Positions 28,988 to 41,483 of a DNA stretch of 64,000 nucleotides are shown one piece after another. This DNA is from Photorhabdus laumondii subsp. laumondii (GTDB lineage Bacteria; Pseudomonadota; Gammaproteobacteria; Enterobacterales; Enterobacteriaceae). Position 1 is the stretch's first letter. Every line of letters begins with the position of its first letter. The stretch lies in contig NZ_CP024901.1 of assembly GCF_003343245.1 (NCBI RefSeq), forward strand, positions 1 through 64,000, in the 5' to 3' direction. A program made the position numbers and the translations under genes. The notes beneath the pieces are model-generated. The model was not told the origin of the DNA and did not search any database. It saw only the letters and a list, made by a program, of their open reading frames with translations.

Positions 28988-29998
28988 TTACGGTTTCTTT
29001 TGATAACGCGCGTCATATTCAAGAGAATAAGGTACTGTATTATCAGTATATTCTTCACCTAATAATGGATCATTGATGGCTAATGATTTCACCATCCACT
29101 TCATTTCCCGTTTAATATCTTCACTTGACCATCTATGTATTTCTGCCTCTCCTTCTTCACGTGAATAATGGATTGACTGAAAATTGCTTGTCGTAAAATA
29201 GGTTAAACCACCACGTAAATAACAACCACTATAAACGTAACAATCTACAATATCACCGGATTTTACATCACCATAAAGGGGATATTTGCCGTCAATGGGT
29301 CTAGCGATGCTTATCATGGCATGATGGATTGCTTTTACCGTTTTACGATAGGTTTGATTTATGCGTTTAATATTAAGATAGCGGGCATCACCTCCCCATG
29401 GCACATCTCCTCCTTCTATTTGTACAAGTAGTCCAGCAACATGTGTCACACCTTCACCGAATGGTTTTTTTTCTGCATCATATGGATAGGGTCTATGAAG
29501 TGTTAACCAAGAATTCGCTCCGACATTAGGTGGGAGGCTCCACCAAACCGGATAATAGCGTTCAGTACTTAGGCCAGTAAGATCAATCGTGGTGGTATAG
29601 CGCGGTTCACTCTGAATATCCGATGCCGTGGGTCTATTGAGCGTGTTATATTCTTGAGCCCAAGGTGTCCACGGTAAATTATGATATTGGCTGCGCGTAT
29701 ATACTCGACTACTGTTATAAACAAAATAACGCTGAATGATCCCTGCAGCCTGTAAAACAACAAGCGAACCAGCAAGCGGTTCAGGGTAGTTAGCACCATT
29801 TTGAGCATAAAGATTGTAATCTTGATAATAAACTCCTGGTATTTTGTAGTTATCCAAATTTGCCTTATCACCCAAATAAACCACTTGCCCATTAAAGATA
29901 TCCTGAGACGTAATATTGATATCCTCAGTCAGAACTTTGCCATTCACTTTCCGGCTATTTTGCACTGCTCCCTGAGCCAAATTCATCGTTTCTATCAA
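28988..29998 (-). CDS. Silent alternative tail-fibre C-terminal module (cassette 3)
   Basis: A 336-codon tip entered through site 4 (LIETMNLAQGAVQ). It contains a pyocin-knob-like region (NYKIPGVYYQDYNLYAQNG, SSRVYTRSQYHNLPWTPWAQE). A distinct C-terminal domain (residues about 130-336; YYPVWWSLPPNVGANSWLTLH, RINQTYRKTVKAIHHAMISI, SREEGEAEIHRWSSEDIKRE) replaces the tail collar found in H and cassette 2. It would therefore bind a different receptor (inference). It has no promoter and is stored facing cassette 2. Confidence 0.83.
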   Translation of the reverse strand: MIETMNLAQGAVQNSRKVNGKVLTEDINITSQDIFNGQVVYLGDKANLDNYKIPGVYYQDYNLYAQNGANYPEPLAGSLVVLQAAGIIQRYFVYNSSRVYTRSQYHNLPWTPWAQEYNTLNRPTASDIQSEPRYTTTIDLTGLSTERYYPVWWSLPPNVGANSWLTLHRPYPYDAEKKPFGEGVTHVAGLLVQIEGGDVPWGGDARYLNIKRINQTYRKTVKAIHHAMISIARPIDGKYPLYGDVKSGDIVDCYVYSGCYLRGGLTYFTTSNFQSIHYSREEGEAEIHRWSSEDIKREMKWMVKSLAINDPLLGEEYTDNTVPYSLEYDARYQKKP

Positions 29999-30015
29999 AC
30001 CAAGGTTTTTAAAAG
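29990..30015 (-). other. Site-specific recombination site 4
   Basis: Core AAACCAAGGTTT at 29997-30008, complement of the core at sites 1 and 3; same orientation as the H site. Confidence 0.85.
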
Positions 30016-30077
30016 CTCGCCAACCCGTGATAATTTCGACAATAATAGTCTCATACTGGTATTAGGCAGGGTTACAT

Positions 30078-30200
30078 ATGGCGAAGATTGGCTATATTCG
30101 GGTGTCAATAAATGACCAGAACTGTGGTTTATGAAAAAATGTGTTGATAAGAGTAAATTATGAACTATTTTGGAGGATAAATTTGTAGTAAAAGCAACCA
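30078..30200 (+). pseudogene. 5' fragment of an invertase gene (cassette 3)
   Basis: From ATG 30078 the plus strand reads MAKIGYIRVSINDQNCGL and then a stop. Nucleotide similarity to the intact invertase continues to about 30200 (GAGGATAAA region). Marks the right edge of the tailocin switch region. Confidence 0.8.
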
Positions 30201-30366
30201 ATTTAAGGTTTAACTTTATACTATACAACAAGCACTAATAAGGTTTCATTTTGCATAAAATCTAAATCTTATTTATCTTAAACTTAATTACGCTAACTAC
30301 ACTCCCAAATAAAGTTTAGGTCAGTTATTTTTAAGATAATCAGAAGTAAAATTAAATATGGACAAT
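30201..30366. other. Intergenic right edge of tailocin region
   Basis: AT-rich, no gene or attachment-site repeat recognised. Confidence 0.4.
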
Positions 30367-30392
30367 AAACCCGCAGTTATAAGCTGCGAGTT
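30367..30392 (-). terminator. Probable terminator after rpmJ2
   Basis: Minus-strand stem ACTCGCAG/CTGCGGGT with a short A/T loop followed by TTTA, about 20 bases after the rpmJ2 stop. Confidence 0.55.
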
Positions 30393-30412
30393 CTACTATT
30401 AGTAATTGGATA

Positions 30413-30553
30413 TCAACGTCTCTTTTTCTTTCCCTGAACTGCCTTAAAACGCGGATTAGATTTACAAATAACATATAATCGACCACGACGGCTGACGATT
30501 TTACAATCCGGATGACGAGTTTTTGCTGTTTTAAGTGAACTTAACACCTGCAT
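30413..30553 (-). CDS. rpmJ2: 50S ribosomal protein L36 type B (zinc-independent)
   Basis: 46 residues, [20 protein letters not shown], ending KKKRR. This is the L36 paralogue (YkgO-type) lacking the zinc-binding cysteine set of normal L36. The start is ATG 30553; the longer open frame runs back through rpmE2 and is rejected. It lies 19 bases after rpmE2, forming a two-gene operon that replaces zinc-containing ribosomal proteins under zinc limitation. Confidence 0.93.
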   Translation of the reverse strand: MQVLSSLKTAKTRHPDCKIVSRRGRLYVICKSNPRFKAVQGKKKRR

Positions 30554-30572
30554 TTTTCCATGATCTCTCAAT

Positions 30573-30827
30573 TTATTTATTACCAATAAAACGCCCGAAT
30601 TTTTTCTGGAATCGCGCAGTACTGCCTTCCTGAGATAAAGTTTTCTGCTTACCCGTATAGAAAGGGTGTGATTCCGATGACACATCAACAGTGACATATG
30701 GATACTCTTCCCCATTCAGAGTAATTGTCCGTTCTGTGCGAATCGTGGAGCCAATTGTAAAATAGGCATTAGCACTGGTATCGTGAAATACAACTACCCG
30801 ATAGTTTGGATGGATATCTGGTTTCAT
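30573..30827 (-). CDS. rpmE2: 50S ribosomal protein L31 type B (zinc-independent)
   Basis: 84 residues, [20 protein letters not shown], with [12 protein letters not shown] and RFQKKFGRF. It is the YkgM-type L31 without the CxxC zinc ribbon. It takes the place of zinc-bound L31 when zinc is scarce, freeing zinc. A Zur-like palindrome lies 12 bases upstream of its start codon. Confidence 0.95.
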   Translation of the reverse strand: MKPDIHPNYRVVVFHDTSANAYFTIGSTIRTERTITLNGEEYPYVTVDVSSESHPFYTGKQKTLSQEGSTARFQKKFGRFIGNK

Positions 30828-30838
30828 AATTTCGCCAA

Positions 30839-30862
30839 ATTGTAATAATATAACATTACAAT
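30839..30862 (-). promoter_or_regulatory. Candidate Zur operator upstream of rpmE2-rpmJ2
   Basis: Palindromic ATTGTAAT...ATTACAAT with a TATAAC core half matching the right half of the E. coli Zur consensus (TATAACATTTC) at 10 of 11 positions. Position just upstream of rpmE2 fits repression when zinc is plentiful. Confidence 0.65.
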
Positions 30863-30913
30863 GGCGTGATTTATTTTTATCGGCAAGAAAATAATGAGAA
30901 ATTTTCTCAGTTC

Positions 30914-30950
30914 AAAAAAAAGCCTCTGTATTTTTAATGTACAGAGGCTT
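30914..30950 (-). terminator. Terminator after glmS
   Basis: Perfect 11-bp stem AAGCCTCTGTA/TACAGAGGCTT with T-run on the minus strand, 26 bases beyond the glmS stop. Confidence 0.9.
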
Positions 30951-30975
30951 ATTTCAACTTCTTACTATAAAACGA

Positions 30976-32805
30976 TTATTCTACAGTCACTGATTTAGCC
31001 AAATTACGAGGCTGATCAACATCAGTTCCTTTGATCAGAGCAACATGATAGGAAAGCAATTGCAGTGGTACTGTATAAAATATTGGTGCAATCAGCTCTT
31101 CAACATGCGGCAATGGAATAATCTTCATTCCTTCACTATCGGTAAAACCCGCGTCCTGATCAGCAAAAACATATAGCAATCCACCACGGGCACGTACTTC
31201 TTCGATATTAGATTTCAGTTTTTCTAGCAGTTCATTGTTCGGTGCTACAATGATAACCGGCATATCTGCATCAATCAGTGCCAATGGCCCATGTTTTAAT
31301 TCACCGGCAGCATAAGCCTCAGCATGGATATAAGAAATCTCTTTTAATTTCAGAGCACCTTCAACCGCAATCGGATATTGATCACCACGGCCAAGGAATA
31401 AAGCGTGGTGTTTGTCAGAAAAATCTTCCGCCAGCACTTCAATAATTTTATCTTTCGATAACATGCCTTCGATACGGCTTGGCAATGCATGTAATGCATG
31501 AACAATTTCTTGCTCCTGTTCTGCATCAACACCTTTCAAACGTCCAAGGTAAGCCACCAGCATCAGTAATACTGTCAACTGAGTTGTAAATGCCTTAGTT
31601 GAAGCAACACCAATTTCTGCACCAGCTTTGGTCATCAGAGCAAAATCAGATTCACGTACTAATGAAGAACCCGCTACGTTACAGACAGTTAACGATGTGA
31701 GATAGCCAAGTTCTTTGGATAAACGCAGTGCTGCTAATGTATCCGCAGTTTCACCCGATTGAGACAATGTGATCAGTAAGCTTCCTGAACGGCGTGCTGA
31801 TTTGCGGTAACGAAATTCAGAAGCAATTTCCACATCACAAGGAATACCAGCCAATGCTTCAAACCAATAACGGGAAACCATACCTGCGTTATAGGATGTA
31901 CCACAGGCAACAATCTGAATATGCTCTACTTTAGCTAATAATTTAGCTGCATTAGGGCCAAGTTCAGACAGATCTACTTGTCCATGACTCAAGCGCCTTT
32001 CCAAAGTGCTTTTAATTGCCATTGGCTGTTCATAGATCTCTTTTTGCATGTAATGACGGTAGATACCTTTGTCACCAGCATCGTACTGAATATTGGATTC
32101 AATCTGTTCCCGTTCAACCGGTTTGCCCTGAGTATTAAAAATACGCACAGTACGACGAGTGACTTCAGCGATATCCCCCTCCTCAAGGAAGATAAAACGA
32201 CGAGTAACAGGCAATAGCGCCAACTGATCAGACGCCAGAAAGTTTTCTCCAACGCCCAAGCCTATAACTAAAGGACTGCCCGATCTTGCAGCAATTATTG
32301 TTCCAGGATCACGGCTATCCATGATGACTGCACCATAAGCACCACGCAACCGAGGAATAACTCGTTGAATAGCTTCCAACAAAGTACCACCTTGTTTTTG
32401 TTCCCAATGAACAAGGTGAGCAATAACTTCTGTATCAGTATCCGAGATAAACTGATAACCGAGTGCAATTAATTGAACGCGTAATTCTTCATAGTTTTCA
32501 ATAATACCGTTGTGAACAACAGCAATATAATCAGATACATGCGGGTGAGCATTTTTCTCGTTCGGTTCGCCGTGTGTAGCCCAACGGGTATGAGCAATAC
32601 CTGTCCCACCAAGGACTGGCTGCTTATCAACCTCATCAGCAAGTACTTGTACCTTACCGACTTCACGCAGGCGGAACATATTTTTTTCGTTATCAACAAC
32701 CGCCAAACCAGCGGAGTCGTAACCACGGTATTCCAAACGACGAAGTCCTTCAATCAGGATTTCGGCAATATCTCGTTGTGCTACTGCACCAACAATTCCA
32801 CACAT
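30976..32805 (-). CDS. glmS: Glutamine-fructose-6-phosphate aminotransferase
   Basis: A 609-residue enzyme making glucosamine-6-phosphate, the first step to UDP-GlcNAc for peptidoglycan and LPS. The start is ATG 32805 so that Cys2 ([12 protein letters not shown]) becomes the N-terminal nucleophile after Met removal; the 16 upstream in-frame codons are rejected. [15 protein letters not shown] belongs to the glutaminase domain; two SIS domains ([34 protein letters not shown]) follow, ending AKSVTVE. It lies downstream of glmU as in E. coli, where glmS translation is controlled by small RNAs GlmY/GlmZ; I could not identify the pairing site here. Confidence 0.98.
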   Translation of the reverse strand: MCGIVGAVAQRDIAEILIEGLRRLEYRGYDSAGLAVVDNEKNMFRLREVGKVQVLADEVDKQPVLGGTGIAHTRWATHGEPNEKNAHPHVSDYIAVVHNGIIENYEELRVQLIALGYQFISDTDTEVIAHLVHWEQKQGGTLLEAIQRVIPRLRGAYGAVIMDSRDPGTIIAARSGSPLVIGLGVGENFLASDQLALLPVTRRFIFLEEGDIAEVTRRTVRIFNTQGKPVEREQIESNIQYDAGDKGIYRHYMQKEIYEQPMAIKSTLERRLSHGQVDLSELGPNAAKLLAKVEHIQIVACGTSYNAGMVSRYWFEALAGIPCDVEIASEFRYRKSARRSGSLLITLSQSGETADTLAALRLSKELGYLTSLTVCNVAGSSLVRESDFALMTKAGAEIGVASTKAFTTQLTVLLMLVAYLGRLKGVDAEQEQEIVHALHALPSRIEGMLSKDKIIEVLAEDFSDKHHALFLGRGDQYPIAVEGALKLKEISYIHAEAYAAGELKHGPLALIDADMPVIIVAPNNELLEKLKSNIEEVRARGGLLYVFADQDAGFTDSEGMKIIPLPHVEELIAPIFYTVPLQLLSYHVALIKGTDVDQPRNLAKSVTVE

Positions 32806-32912
32806 CAGTTTTATTCCTAAAAATAGGGCTGATGAAAGCCCTTTATATGTCAAGAGCCTGATTGTTTTCCGGTTTTTCCGGTCCCCGAGCCTGTAGAGTG
32901 GGGATTATTATT

Positions 32913-34286
32913 TTATTTTTTTTCCTTCACAGGGCGTTTCCACCCTTGAATATGTGTTTGTTTAGTTCTGCTTACAACCAGCTCATTTTCAGCGATGTTT
33001 TTTGTCACTGTTGTCCCCGCTCCGATTGTAGCGCCTTTAGCAACAATCACCGGAGCAACAAGCTGAGTATCAGAGCCAACAAAAACATTGTCACCAATAA
33101 TGGTCTTAAATTTATTAGCGCCGTCGTAATTACAGGTAATAGTACCTGCACCAATATTTACATCACGACCAATATCTGCGTCGCCAAGATAAGTCAAATG
33201 TCCAGCTTTAGAACCTTTACCCAGATAAGATTTCTTCATCTCAACGAAATTCCCTACATGGGCTTTTTCAGCAAGTTTAGAACCGGGACGCAAACGTGCA
33301 AAAGGCCCAACAGTACAACCAGTTTCCATTTCAGAATCTTCAACTATTGTATAGGGGCTAATAATAGAATCATCACCAATGATGCAATTCTTCAACACAC
33401 AACCGGTACCAATCTGTACGTTATTACCAAGGGTTACATTACCCTCAATAATGACATTAGTGTCAATAACCACATCACGGCCATGAATTAATGTACCACG
33501 TAAATCAAAACGGGCAGGATCCAACAACATAACACCCGCTAGTAATAATTGTTCCGCTTGCTCAGATTGATAAATCCGTTCAAGAGCGGAAAGTTGAAGA
33601 CGGTTATTTACACCTTCCATTTCACTCAAGCGAGTTGGATGCACCGCTTCAATTTTTCTACCTTCTTTATAAGCCAACGCAATCACATCAGTAAGGTAAT
33701 ATTCACCCTGAACATTGTTGTTATCCAATTGGGACAACCAACGTTTTAAATCACTACCATTAGCAACCAAAATACCTGTGTTTATTTCATTGATTTTACG
33801 TTGTTCTTCAGTCGCGTCTTTTTGCTCAATGATGCCCGTTACTTCTCCGTTTTCACGAACAATACGACCATAACCTGTTGGATTGTCCAAAATTGCTGTC
33901 AATAAACCGATACCACCCTCAGGTTTAACAGCGAGTAGGCGTTCAAGGGTATCTGCACCAATAAGCGGTACGTCGCCATACAATATTAAAATATCTTCAT
34001 CACCAGCGAAATGTGGTGCTGCCTGCTGCATCGCATGACCAGTCCCTAACTGCTCTGCTTGTAATACCCAGTTCAGTGTTTGATCAGAAAGGGTTTGCTC
34101 TATCAGGTCACCACCATGTCCATAAACTAGATGAACATTTTTAGCCCCTAATGCCATTGCAGTATCAATCACATGCTGAACCATAGGTTTACCGGCCAGC
34201 AAGTGCAGCACTTTAGGGAGATCAGAGTACATGCGGGTTCCTTTACCCGCGGCAAGGATCACAACACTTTTTGCACTGTTAGACAT
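32913..34286 (-). CDS. glmU: Bifunctional GlmU (GlcN-1-P acetyltransferase / GlcNAc-1-P uridyltransferase)
   Basis: A 457-residue enzyme forming UDP-GlcNAc. The N-terminal pyrophosphorylase domain carries [18 protein letters not shown] and YGDVPLI. The C-terminal left-handed beta-helix with hexapeptide repeats and [37 protein letters not shown] is the acetyltransferase. The 107-base gap to glmS contains a GC-rich hairpin (near 32880-32903) that could be an RNA processing site. Confidence 0.98.
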   Translation of the reverse strand: MSNSAKSVVILAAGKGTRMYSDLPKVLHLLAGKPMVQHVIDTAMALGAKNVHLVYGHGGDLIEQTLSDQTLNWVLQAEQLGTGHAMQQAAPHFAGDEDILILYGDVPLIGADTLERLLAVKPEGGIGLLTAILDNPTGYGRIVRENGEVTGIIEQKDATEEQRKINEINTGILVANGSDLKRWLSQLDNNNVQGEYYLTDVIALAYKEGRKIEAVHPTRLSEMEGVNNRLQLSALERIYQSEQAEQLLLAGVMLLDPARFDLRGTLIHGRDVVIDTNVIIEGNVTLGNNVQIGTGCVLKNCIIGDDSIISPYTIVEDSEMETGCTVGPFARLRPGSKLAEKAHVGNFVEMKKSYLGKGSKAGHLTYLGDADIGRDVNIGAGTITCNYDGANKFKTIIGDNVFVGSDTQLVAPVIVAKGATIGAGTTVTKNIAENELVVSRTKQTHIQGWKRPVKEKK

Positions 34287-34363
34287 AAGAAACCCGATAA
34301 CTCCAATTTAAGAGAGAAAAGTAAACCTGCTTATAAGATAAATTACTACATATTTCGCAATAC

Positions 34364-34400
34364 AAAAAAGCCAGTTAGCTCGCACCAACTGGCTTTTTTA
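34364..34400 (-). terminator. Terminator of the atp operon
   Basis: Stem AAGCCAGTT/AACTGGCTT with T-runs on both strands, 14 bases beyond the atpC stop. Confidence 0.9.
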
Positions 34401-34414
34401 TTTAACTGCCTATA

Positions 34415-34837
34415 TTACATCGCTTTTTTTGTTAACTCGATTACACGAAGTTTCGCAATCGCTTTAGACAATTCAGCTGATGCCTGAGCATAGTCAACAT
34501 CACCGTGAGAATTACGGATGTGTTCTTCAGCTTTACGTTTAGATTCCAACGCCTTAGCTTCATCCAAATCTTTACCACGGATCGCAGTGTCAGCCAGTAC
34601 GATAACGCCGCTCGGTTGTACCTCAAGGATACCCCCAGAAAGGTAAATGACCTCTTCTTCACCGAACTGCTTAACAATACGTACCATGCCAGGTTTTATG
34701 GCAGTCAGTAGCGGAGCATGCCCTGGGTAAATACCCAGTTCACCTTCACTACCTGTCACCTGAATTTTCTGTACCAAGCCTTCAAACATCCGGCTTTCAG
34801 CACTGACAACATTCAGATGGTAAGTCATTGCAGCCAT
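34415..34837 (-). CDS. atpC: F1F0 ATP synthase epsilon subunit
   Basis: A 140-residue central-stalk subunit, [20 protein letters not shown], with [20 protein letters not shown] and the C-terminal helical arm ending ELTKKAM. It couples rotation to catalysis and inhibits ATP hydrolysis. Last gene of the atp operon, 21 bases after atpD; one residue longer than in E. coli. Confidence 0.97.
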
Positions 34838-34858
34838 GTCAACCTCCGGTCAGCCGTA

Positions 34859-36268
<1,410 letters not shown>

Positions 36269-36275
36269 CTAGCTG

Positions 36276-37139
36276 TTAAACCGCGGAAGCACCCGAGACA
36301 ATCTCGGTCAGCTCCTGAGTTATGCTGGCCTGACGAGCTTTGTTATAAACCAACTGCAACTCTTTGATCAGGCTGCCACCATTATCAGTTGCGGCTTTCA
36401 TCGCCACCATTCGTGCGGCCTGTTCACTAGCCAGGTTTTCAACGACGCCCTGATAAACCTGCGATTCTACATAACGACGCAGCAGTATATCTAGCAACGC
36501 CTTAGGATCAGGTTCGTATAAATAATCCCAGGATTTCTTCTTCAGTGTTTCATCATCTCCGGCAGGCAGAGGTAATAACTGAGTAATAGTCGGTTCCTGG
36601 GACATTGTATTGATGAACTTGTTTGTCACCACATACAGTTTATCCAGACGTCCCTCATCGTATGCCCGCAGCATGATATTCACTGGCCCGATCAATTCAG
36701 ACAGTGAAGGGTTATCTCCCATGCCTGTTACCTGAGCAACAACGTTACCCCCAACAGAAGCAAAGAAAGAGGTAGCCTTAGAGCCGATAAGCGCCAGCTC
36801 ACACTGGACATCTTTATCAGACCAGTCTTTCATTTCTGAAAGCAGTTTTTTGAACAGATTAGTATTCAAACCACCGCACAAGCCACGATCGGTAGAAACA
36901 ACCAGATACCCGACACGTTTGGTTTCACGCTCTTCAAGGTACGGATGTTTATATTCCAGATTACCTAACGCAAGGTGACCAATCACGCTGCGTATGGTTT
37001 CTGCATAAGGACGGCTGGCCGCCATGCGATCCTGCGTTTTACGCATTTTGGACGCAGCAACCATCTCCATCGCTTTAGTGATTTTTTGCGTGTTTTGCAC
37101 GCTGGCGATCTTGGTACGTATCTCTTTTGCGCCGGCCAT
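36276..37139 (-). CDS. atpG: F1F0 ATP synthase gamma subunit
   Basis: The 287-residue rotor shaft, the same length as in E. coli. N-terminal helix [20 protein letters not shown], middle [16 protein letters not shown]-terminal helix [20 protein letters not shown]. Lies between atpA and atpD. Confidence 0.98.
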   Translation of the reverse strand: MAGAKEIRTKIASVQNTQKITKAMEMVAASKMRKTQDRMAASRPYAETIRSVIGHLALGNLEYKHPYLEERETKRVGYLVVSTDRGLCGGLNTNLFKKLLSEMKDWSDKDVQCELALIGSKATSFFASVGGNVVAQVTGMGDNPSLSELIGPVNIMLRAYDEGRLDKLYVVTNKFINTMSQEPTITQLLPLPAGDDETLKKKSWDYLYEPDPKALLDILLRRYVESQVYQGVVENLASEQAARMVAMKAATDNGGSLIKELQLVYNKARQASITQELTEIVSGASAV

Positions 37140-37197
37140 TCCTGATTCTCCTCATTAACCAGACGGCCCATGTTTAATTAAACCGGGCCGAATAGTG

Positions 37198-38739
37198 TTA
37201 CCAGGACTGAGTTGCCTTGAAGGAATCCAGCAGAGCTTTCAGCTTTGCTTCGATCTCTTCGTTGTAACCACCAGACTGGTCAATCTCTTTTAGAAGATCA
37301 GCATGTTCACGGTTGGCATATGCAAGCAACGCAGATTCGAAATCAATAACCTTAGCAATTTCGATATCTTCCAGATAACCACGTTCCGCAGAAAACAGAG
37401 ACAATGACTGCTGTGCAACAGACATTGGCGCATACTGTTTCTGTTTCAGCAATTCAGTTACTTTTTGACCATGATCCAACTGCTTACGGGTTGCATCATC
37501 AAGGTCAGAAGCAAACTGAGAAAACGCTGCCAGTTCGCGATATTGAGCCAGAGCAGTACGAATGCCCCCAGACAGTTTCTTAACGATTTTAGTCTGAGCA
37601 GCGCCACCTACACGGGATACGGAAATCCCTGGGTTAACTGCTGGACGAATCCCCGCATTGAACAAACTAGATTCCAAGAAAATCTGACCATCAGTAATTG
37701 AAATAACGTTTGTTGGTACGAATGCTGATACATCACCTGCCTGAGTTTCAATGATAGGCAGGGCCGTCAGAGAACCGGTTTTACCTTTCACTTCACCATT
37801 GGTGAATTTTTCCACATATTCAGCATTAACACGTGCAGCACGTTCCAGCAGACGAGAGTGCAGATAGAAAACGTCACCTGGGAATGCTTCACGTCCTGGC
37901 GGACGACGGAGCAACAGAGAAATTTGACGATAAGCTACAGCCTGCTTAGACAAATCATCATAAACAATCAGCGCATCTTCACCGCGGTCACGGAAGTATT
38001 CGCCCATTGCACAACCCGAATATGGTGCCAGGTATTGTAATGCCGCAGATTCTGAAGCAGTCGCAACAACCACAATAGTATTGGCAAGAGCACCATGCTC
38101 CTCTAATTTACGAACAACGTTCGCAATAGTAGAAGCTTTCTGACCAACTGCGACATAGACACATTTTATGCCTGAGTCACGTTGGTTAATGATTGCGTCA
38201 ATAGCCAGTGCTGTTTTACCCGTCTGACGGTCACCGATAACCAGTTCACGTTGACCACGACCGATAGGGATCATAGCGTCAACGGATTTATAACCAGTTT
38301 GTACCGGCTGATCAACAGATTGACGATCAATAACACCAGGAGCGATCATTTCAACAGCAGAGAAACCATCATGCTCAACAGGGCCTTTACCATCAATTGG
38401 CTCACCCAGCGTGTTTACTACACGACCAAGCAGACCACGACCAACAGGTACTTCAAGAATACGGCCTGTACATTTGACCTTCATACCTTCTGCTAAGTCA
38501 GCATACGGACCCATTACAACCGCACCTACGGAGTCACGCTCCAAGTTCAATGCGATTGCATAACGATTGCCAGGCAGTGCGATCATCTCACCCTGCATAA
38601 CTTCGGCTAAACCGTGAATACGAATGATACCGTCGTTAACGGATACAATCGTACCTTCATTGTGAGCTTCACTCACTACATTGAACTGAGCAATGCGCTG
38701 CTTGATCAGTTCGCTGATTTCGGTGGAATTCAGTTGCAT
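37198..38739 (-). CDS. atpA: F1F0 ATP synthase alpha subunit
   Basis: The 513-residue regulatory nucleotide-binding subunit. Walker [10 protein letters not shown] near 169-177, [32 protein letters not shown] and the arginine-finger region [14 protein letters not shown] [11 protein letters not shown]. Starts [16 protein letters not shown]. Full length. Confidence 0.98.
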
Positions 38740-38753
38740 ATGCTCCAGTCCCC

Positions 38754-39287
38754 TTAAGACTGCAAGACGTCTGTTAAGCGATCTAAACGGCCACGAATAC
38801 TGCCATCGATCACCAAATCACCTGCGCGGACAACCACACCAGCAATAACAGACTTATCAATTTTGCAATTCAGCTTAACTTTGCGTGACAGACGTTTTTC
38901 CATCGCTACAGAAATTTTAGCCAGCTGTTGTTCTCTCAGTTCGGTGGCAGAAATCACTTCAACATCAACGGTTGATTCAAGTGATGCACGCAATTGAATA
39001 AATTGCTGCAAAACTTCCGGCAATGCCAATAAGCGACCGTTTTCTGCCATAACACGAATAAAGTTCTGAGCATGTTCATCGACCTGTTCACCGCAAATTG
39101 CGATAAAGGTATTAGCTAATGTTTCCGATGCCAATGAACCAGAAAGCAGCTCACCAACTTGCTCATTACGAGTCACCTCAGCTGTGAACGCCAGCATATT
39201 CTGCCATTGTTCAAGCGATTGTTTTTCCACAGCAAAGTCAAAAGCTGCTTTGGCGTAGGGGCGAGCTACAGTAGCAAATTCAGACAT
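38754..39287 (-). CDS. atpH: F1F0 ATP synthase delta subunit
   Basis: A 177-residue subunit that joins the peripheral stalk to F1. Starts [19 protein letters not shown]; the conserved C-terminal region [20 protein letters not shown] is present. Lies 14 bases upstream of atpA and 12 bases after atpF. Confidence 0.97.
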
Positions 39288-39299
39288 GCCCCTCCCTCC

Positions 39300-39770
39300 T
39301 TACAGTTCAGCGACCAGTTTATCAACGATGTCGCTATTAGCAGCTTCATCCACGGAACGTTCGATGATTTTCTCGGCACCTGCGATAGCCAACATAGCGA
39401 CCTGCTTACGCAACTCTTCCCGAGCACGCTTACGCTCGGCATCAATTTCTGCCTGAGCTTGCGTTACGATTCTGTTACGTTCCTGCTCAGCTTCCGCTTT
39501 TGCATCATCAAGGATCTGGGCTTTTTGTTTATTAGCCTGTTCAATGATGACCTGAGCTTCCACTTTCGCTTTCTTCATTTGGTCGGTCGCATTGGCTTGC
39601 GCTAAGTCCAGGTCCTTTTTGGCACGTTCCGCAGAAGATAAACCGTCAGCAATTTCTTTTTGACGTTTTTCTATGGCCGCCATGATCGGTGGCCATACGA
39701 ACTTCATACAGAACATAACAAACAAGACAAACGCAATGGCCTGGCCGAGGATTGTTGCATTAATATTCAC
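39300..39770 (-). CDS. atpF: F1F0 ATP synthase b subunit
   Basis: The 156-residue peripheral stalk subunit: N-terminal membrane anchor [20 protein letters not shown], then a long charged helix ([20 protein letters not shown]). Same length as in E. coli. Confidence 0.98.
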   Translation of the reverse strand: MNINATILGQAIAFVLFVMFCMKFVWPPIMAAIEKRQKEIADGLSSAERAKKDLDLAQANATDQMKKAKVEAQVIIEQANKQKAQILDDAKAEAEQERNRIVTQAQAEIDAERKRAREELRKQVAMLAIAGAEKIIERSVDEAANSDIVDKLVAEL

Positions 39771-39828
39771 AGCACAATACCTCTTTTAAAATTAATGAGT
39801 TGACGTAGTTTCAGATTATTTCTACAAA

Positions 39829-40086
<258 letters not shown>

Positions 40087-40121
40087 TCAGTTAAAACACA
40101 GTTAGTTATTGTGGTAAAAAA

Positions 40122-40976
<855 letters not shown>

Positions 40977-41354
40977 CTAATCGTTTATCACAGCAGGTGC
41001 GATAATTTGCACAATCAGCACCGCTAAATAAGCTAAACCTAGTGGTGCAAACGCCGCTTTAAACACGCCTAAAGCAACAACCAGCACAGCTATTGTAATA
41101 ATAACTTTCAACCCTTCGCCAACAGCGAAAGACCACGCAATACGTACAGGAACCTCTTCTTCTTTTGCTTTTTGAAAACTGGCAAACAGCATGAATATGG
41201 CATTAGGTAACCAACATGCTAACCCACCAGCAAAAGCAGAAGCGCCCCATTCTATACTTTTGGTGCAAAAAGCCACACTGAGAACAACAAAAGTCATTAA
41301 CTGCAAAAAAAGCAGCTTCAGTGCAATTTTACCGCTGTAAAGGGATACAGACAT
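40977..41354 (-). CDS. atpI: ATP synthase accessory protein AtpI
   Basis: A 125-residue membrane protein with four hydrophobic segments, starting MSVSLYSGKIALKLL, with GGLACWLPNAIFMLFASFQK and ending VQIIAPAVIND. AtpI is the first, non-essential gene of the operon, thought to help c-ring assembly or Mg2+ uptake. The start at ATG 41354 is supported by AAGGGGAG 12 bases upstream and by family length; 28 extra in-frame codons upstream are rejected. Confidence 0.93.
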   Translation of the reverse strand: MSVSLYSGKIALKLLFLQLMTFVVLSVAFCTKSIEWGASAFAGGLACWLPNAIFMLFASFQKAKEEEVPVRIAWSFAVGEGLKVIITIAVLVVALGVFKAAFAPLGLAYLAVLIVQIIAPAVIND

Positions 41355-41455
41355 GACTTTTGTTTTCTCCCCTTGCACGCCTTGCATATCAGGTTTTGCT
41401 AAATGTTGTATAAAACTGCCTTTGCTTAAGAGTGTCAAGTGACAAAAACGTGCAA

Positions 41456-41483
41456 ATTATACGGGCCACCAAAATGAATTCAA
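41456..41483 (-). promoter_or_regulatory. Probable atp operon promoter
   Basis: On the minus strand, -35 TTGAAT, 16-base spacer, perfect -10 TATAAT, about 100 bases upstream of the atpI start. Confidence 0.65.

Larger units (their letters stand above)
29985..30200 (-). repeat. Cassette-boundary repeat, copy 3 (inverted)
   Basis: Inverted relative to copies 1 and 2; contains fibre first codons, crossover site 4, the conserved spacer and an invertase 5' fragment. Confidence 0.85.

Noticed and set aside
17111..29998. TTG codons at the start of cassettes 1-3 as real starts
   Set aside because: They lie inside the crossover frame without ribosome sites; expression is expected only as H fusions.
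10199..30200. Prophage attachment sites
   Set aside because: No integrase and no convincing direct repeat bounding the tailocin; the cluster seems fixed.
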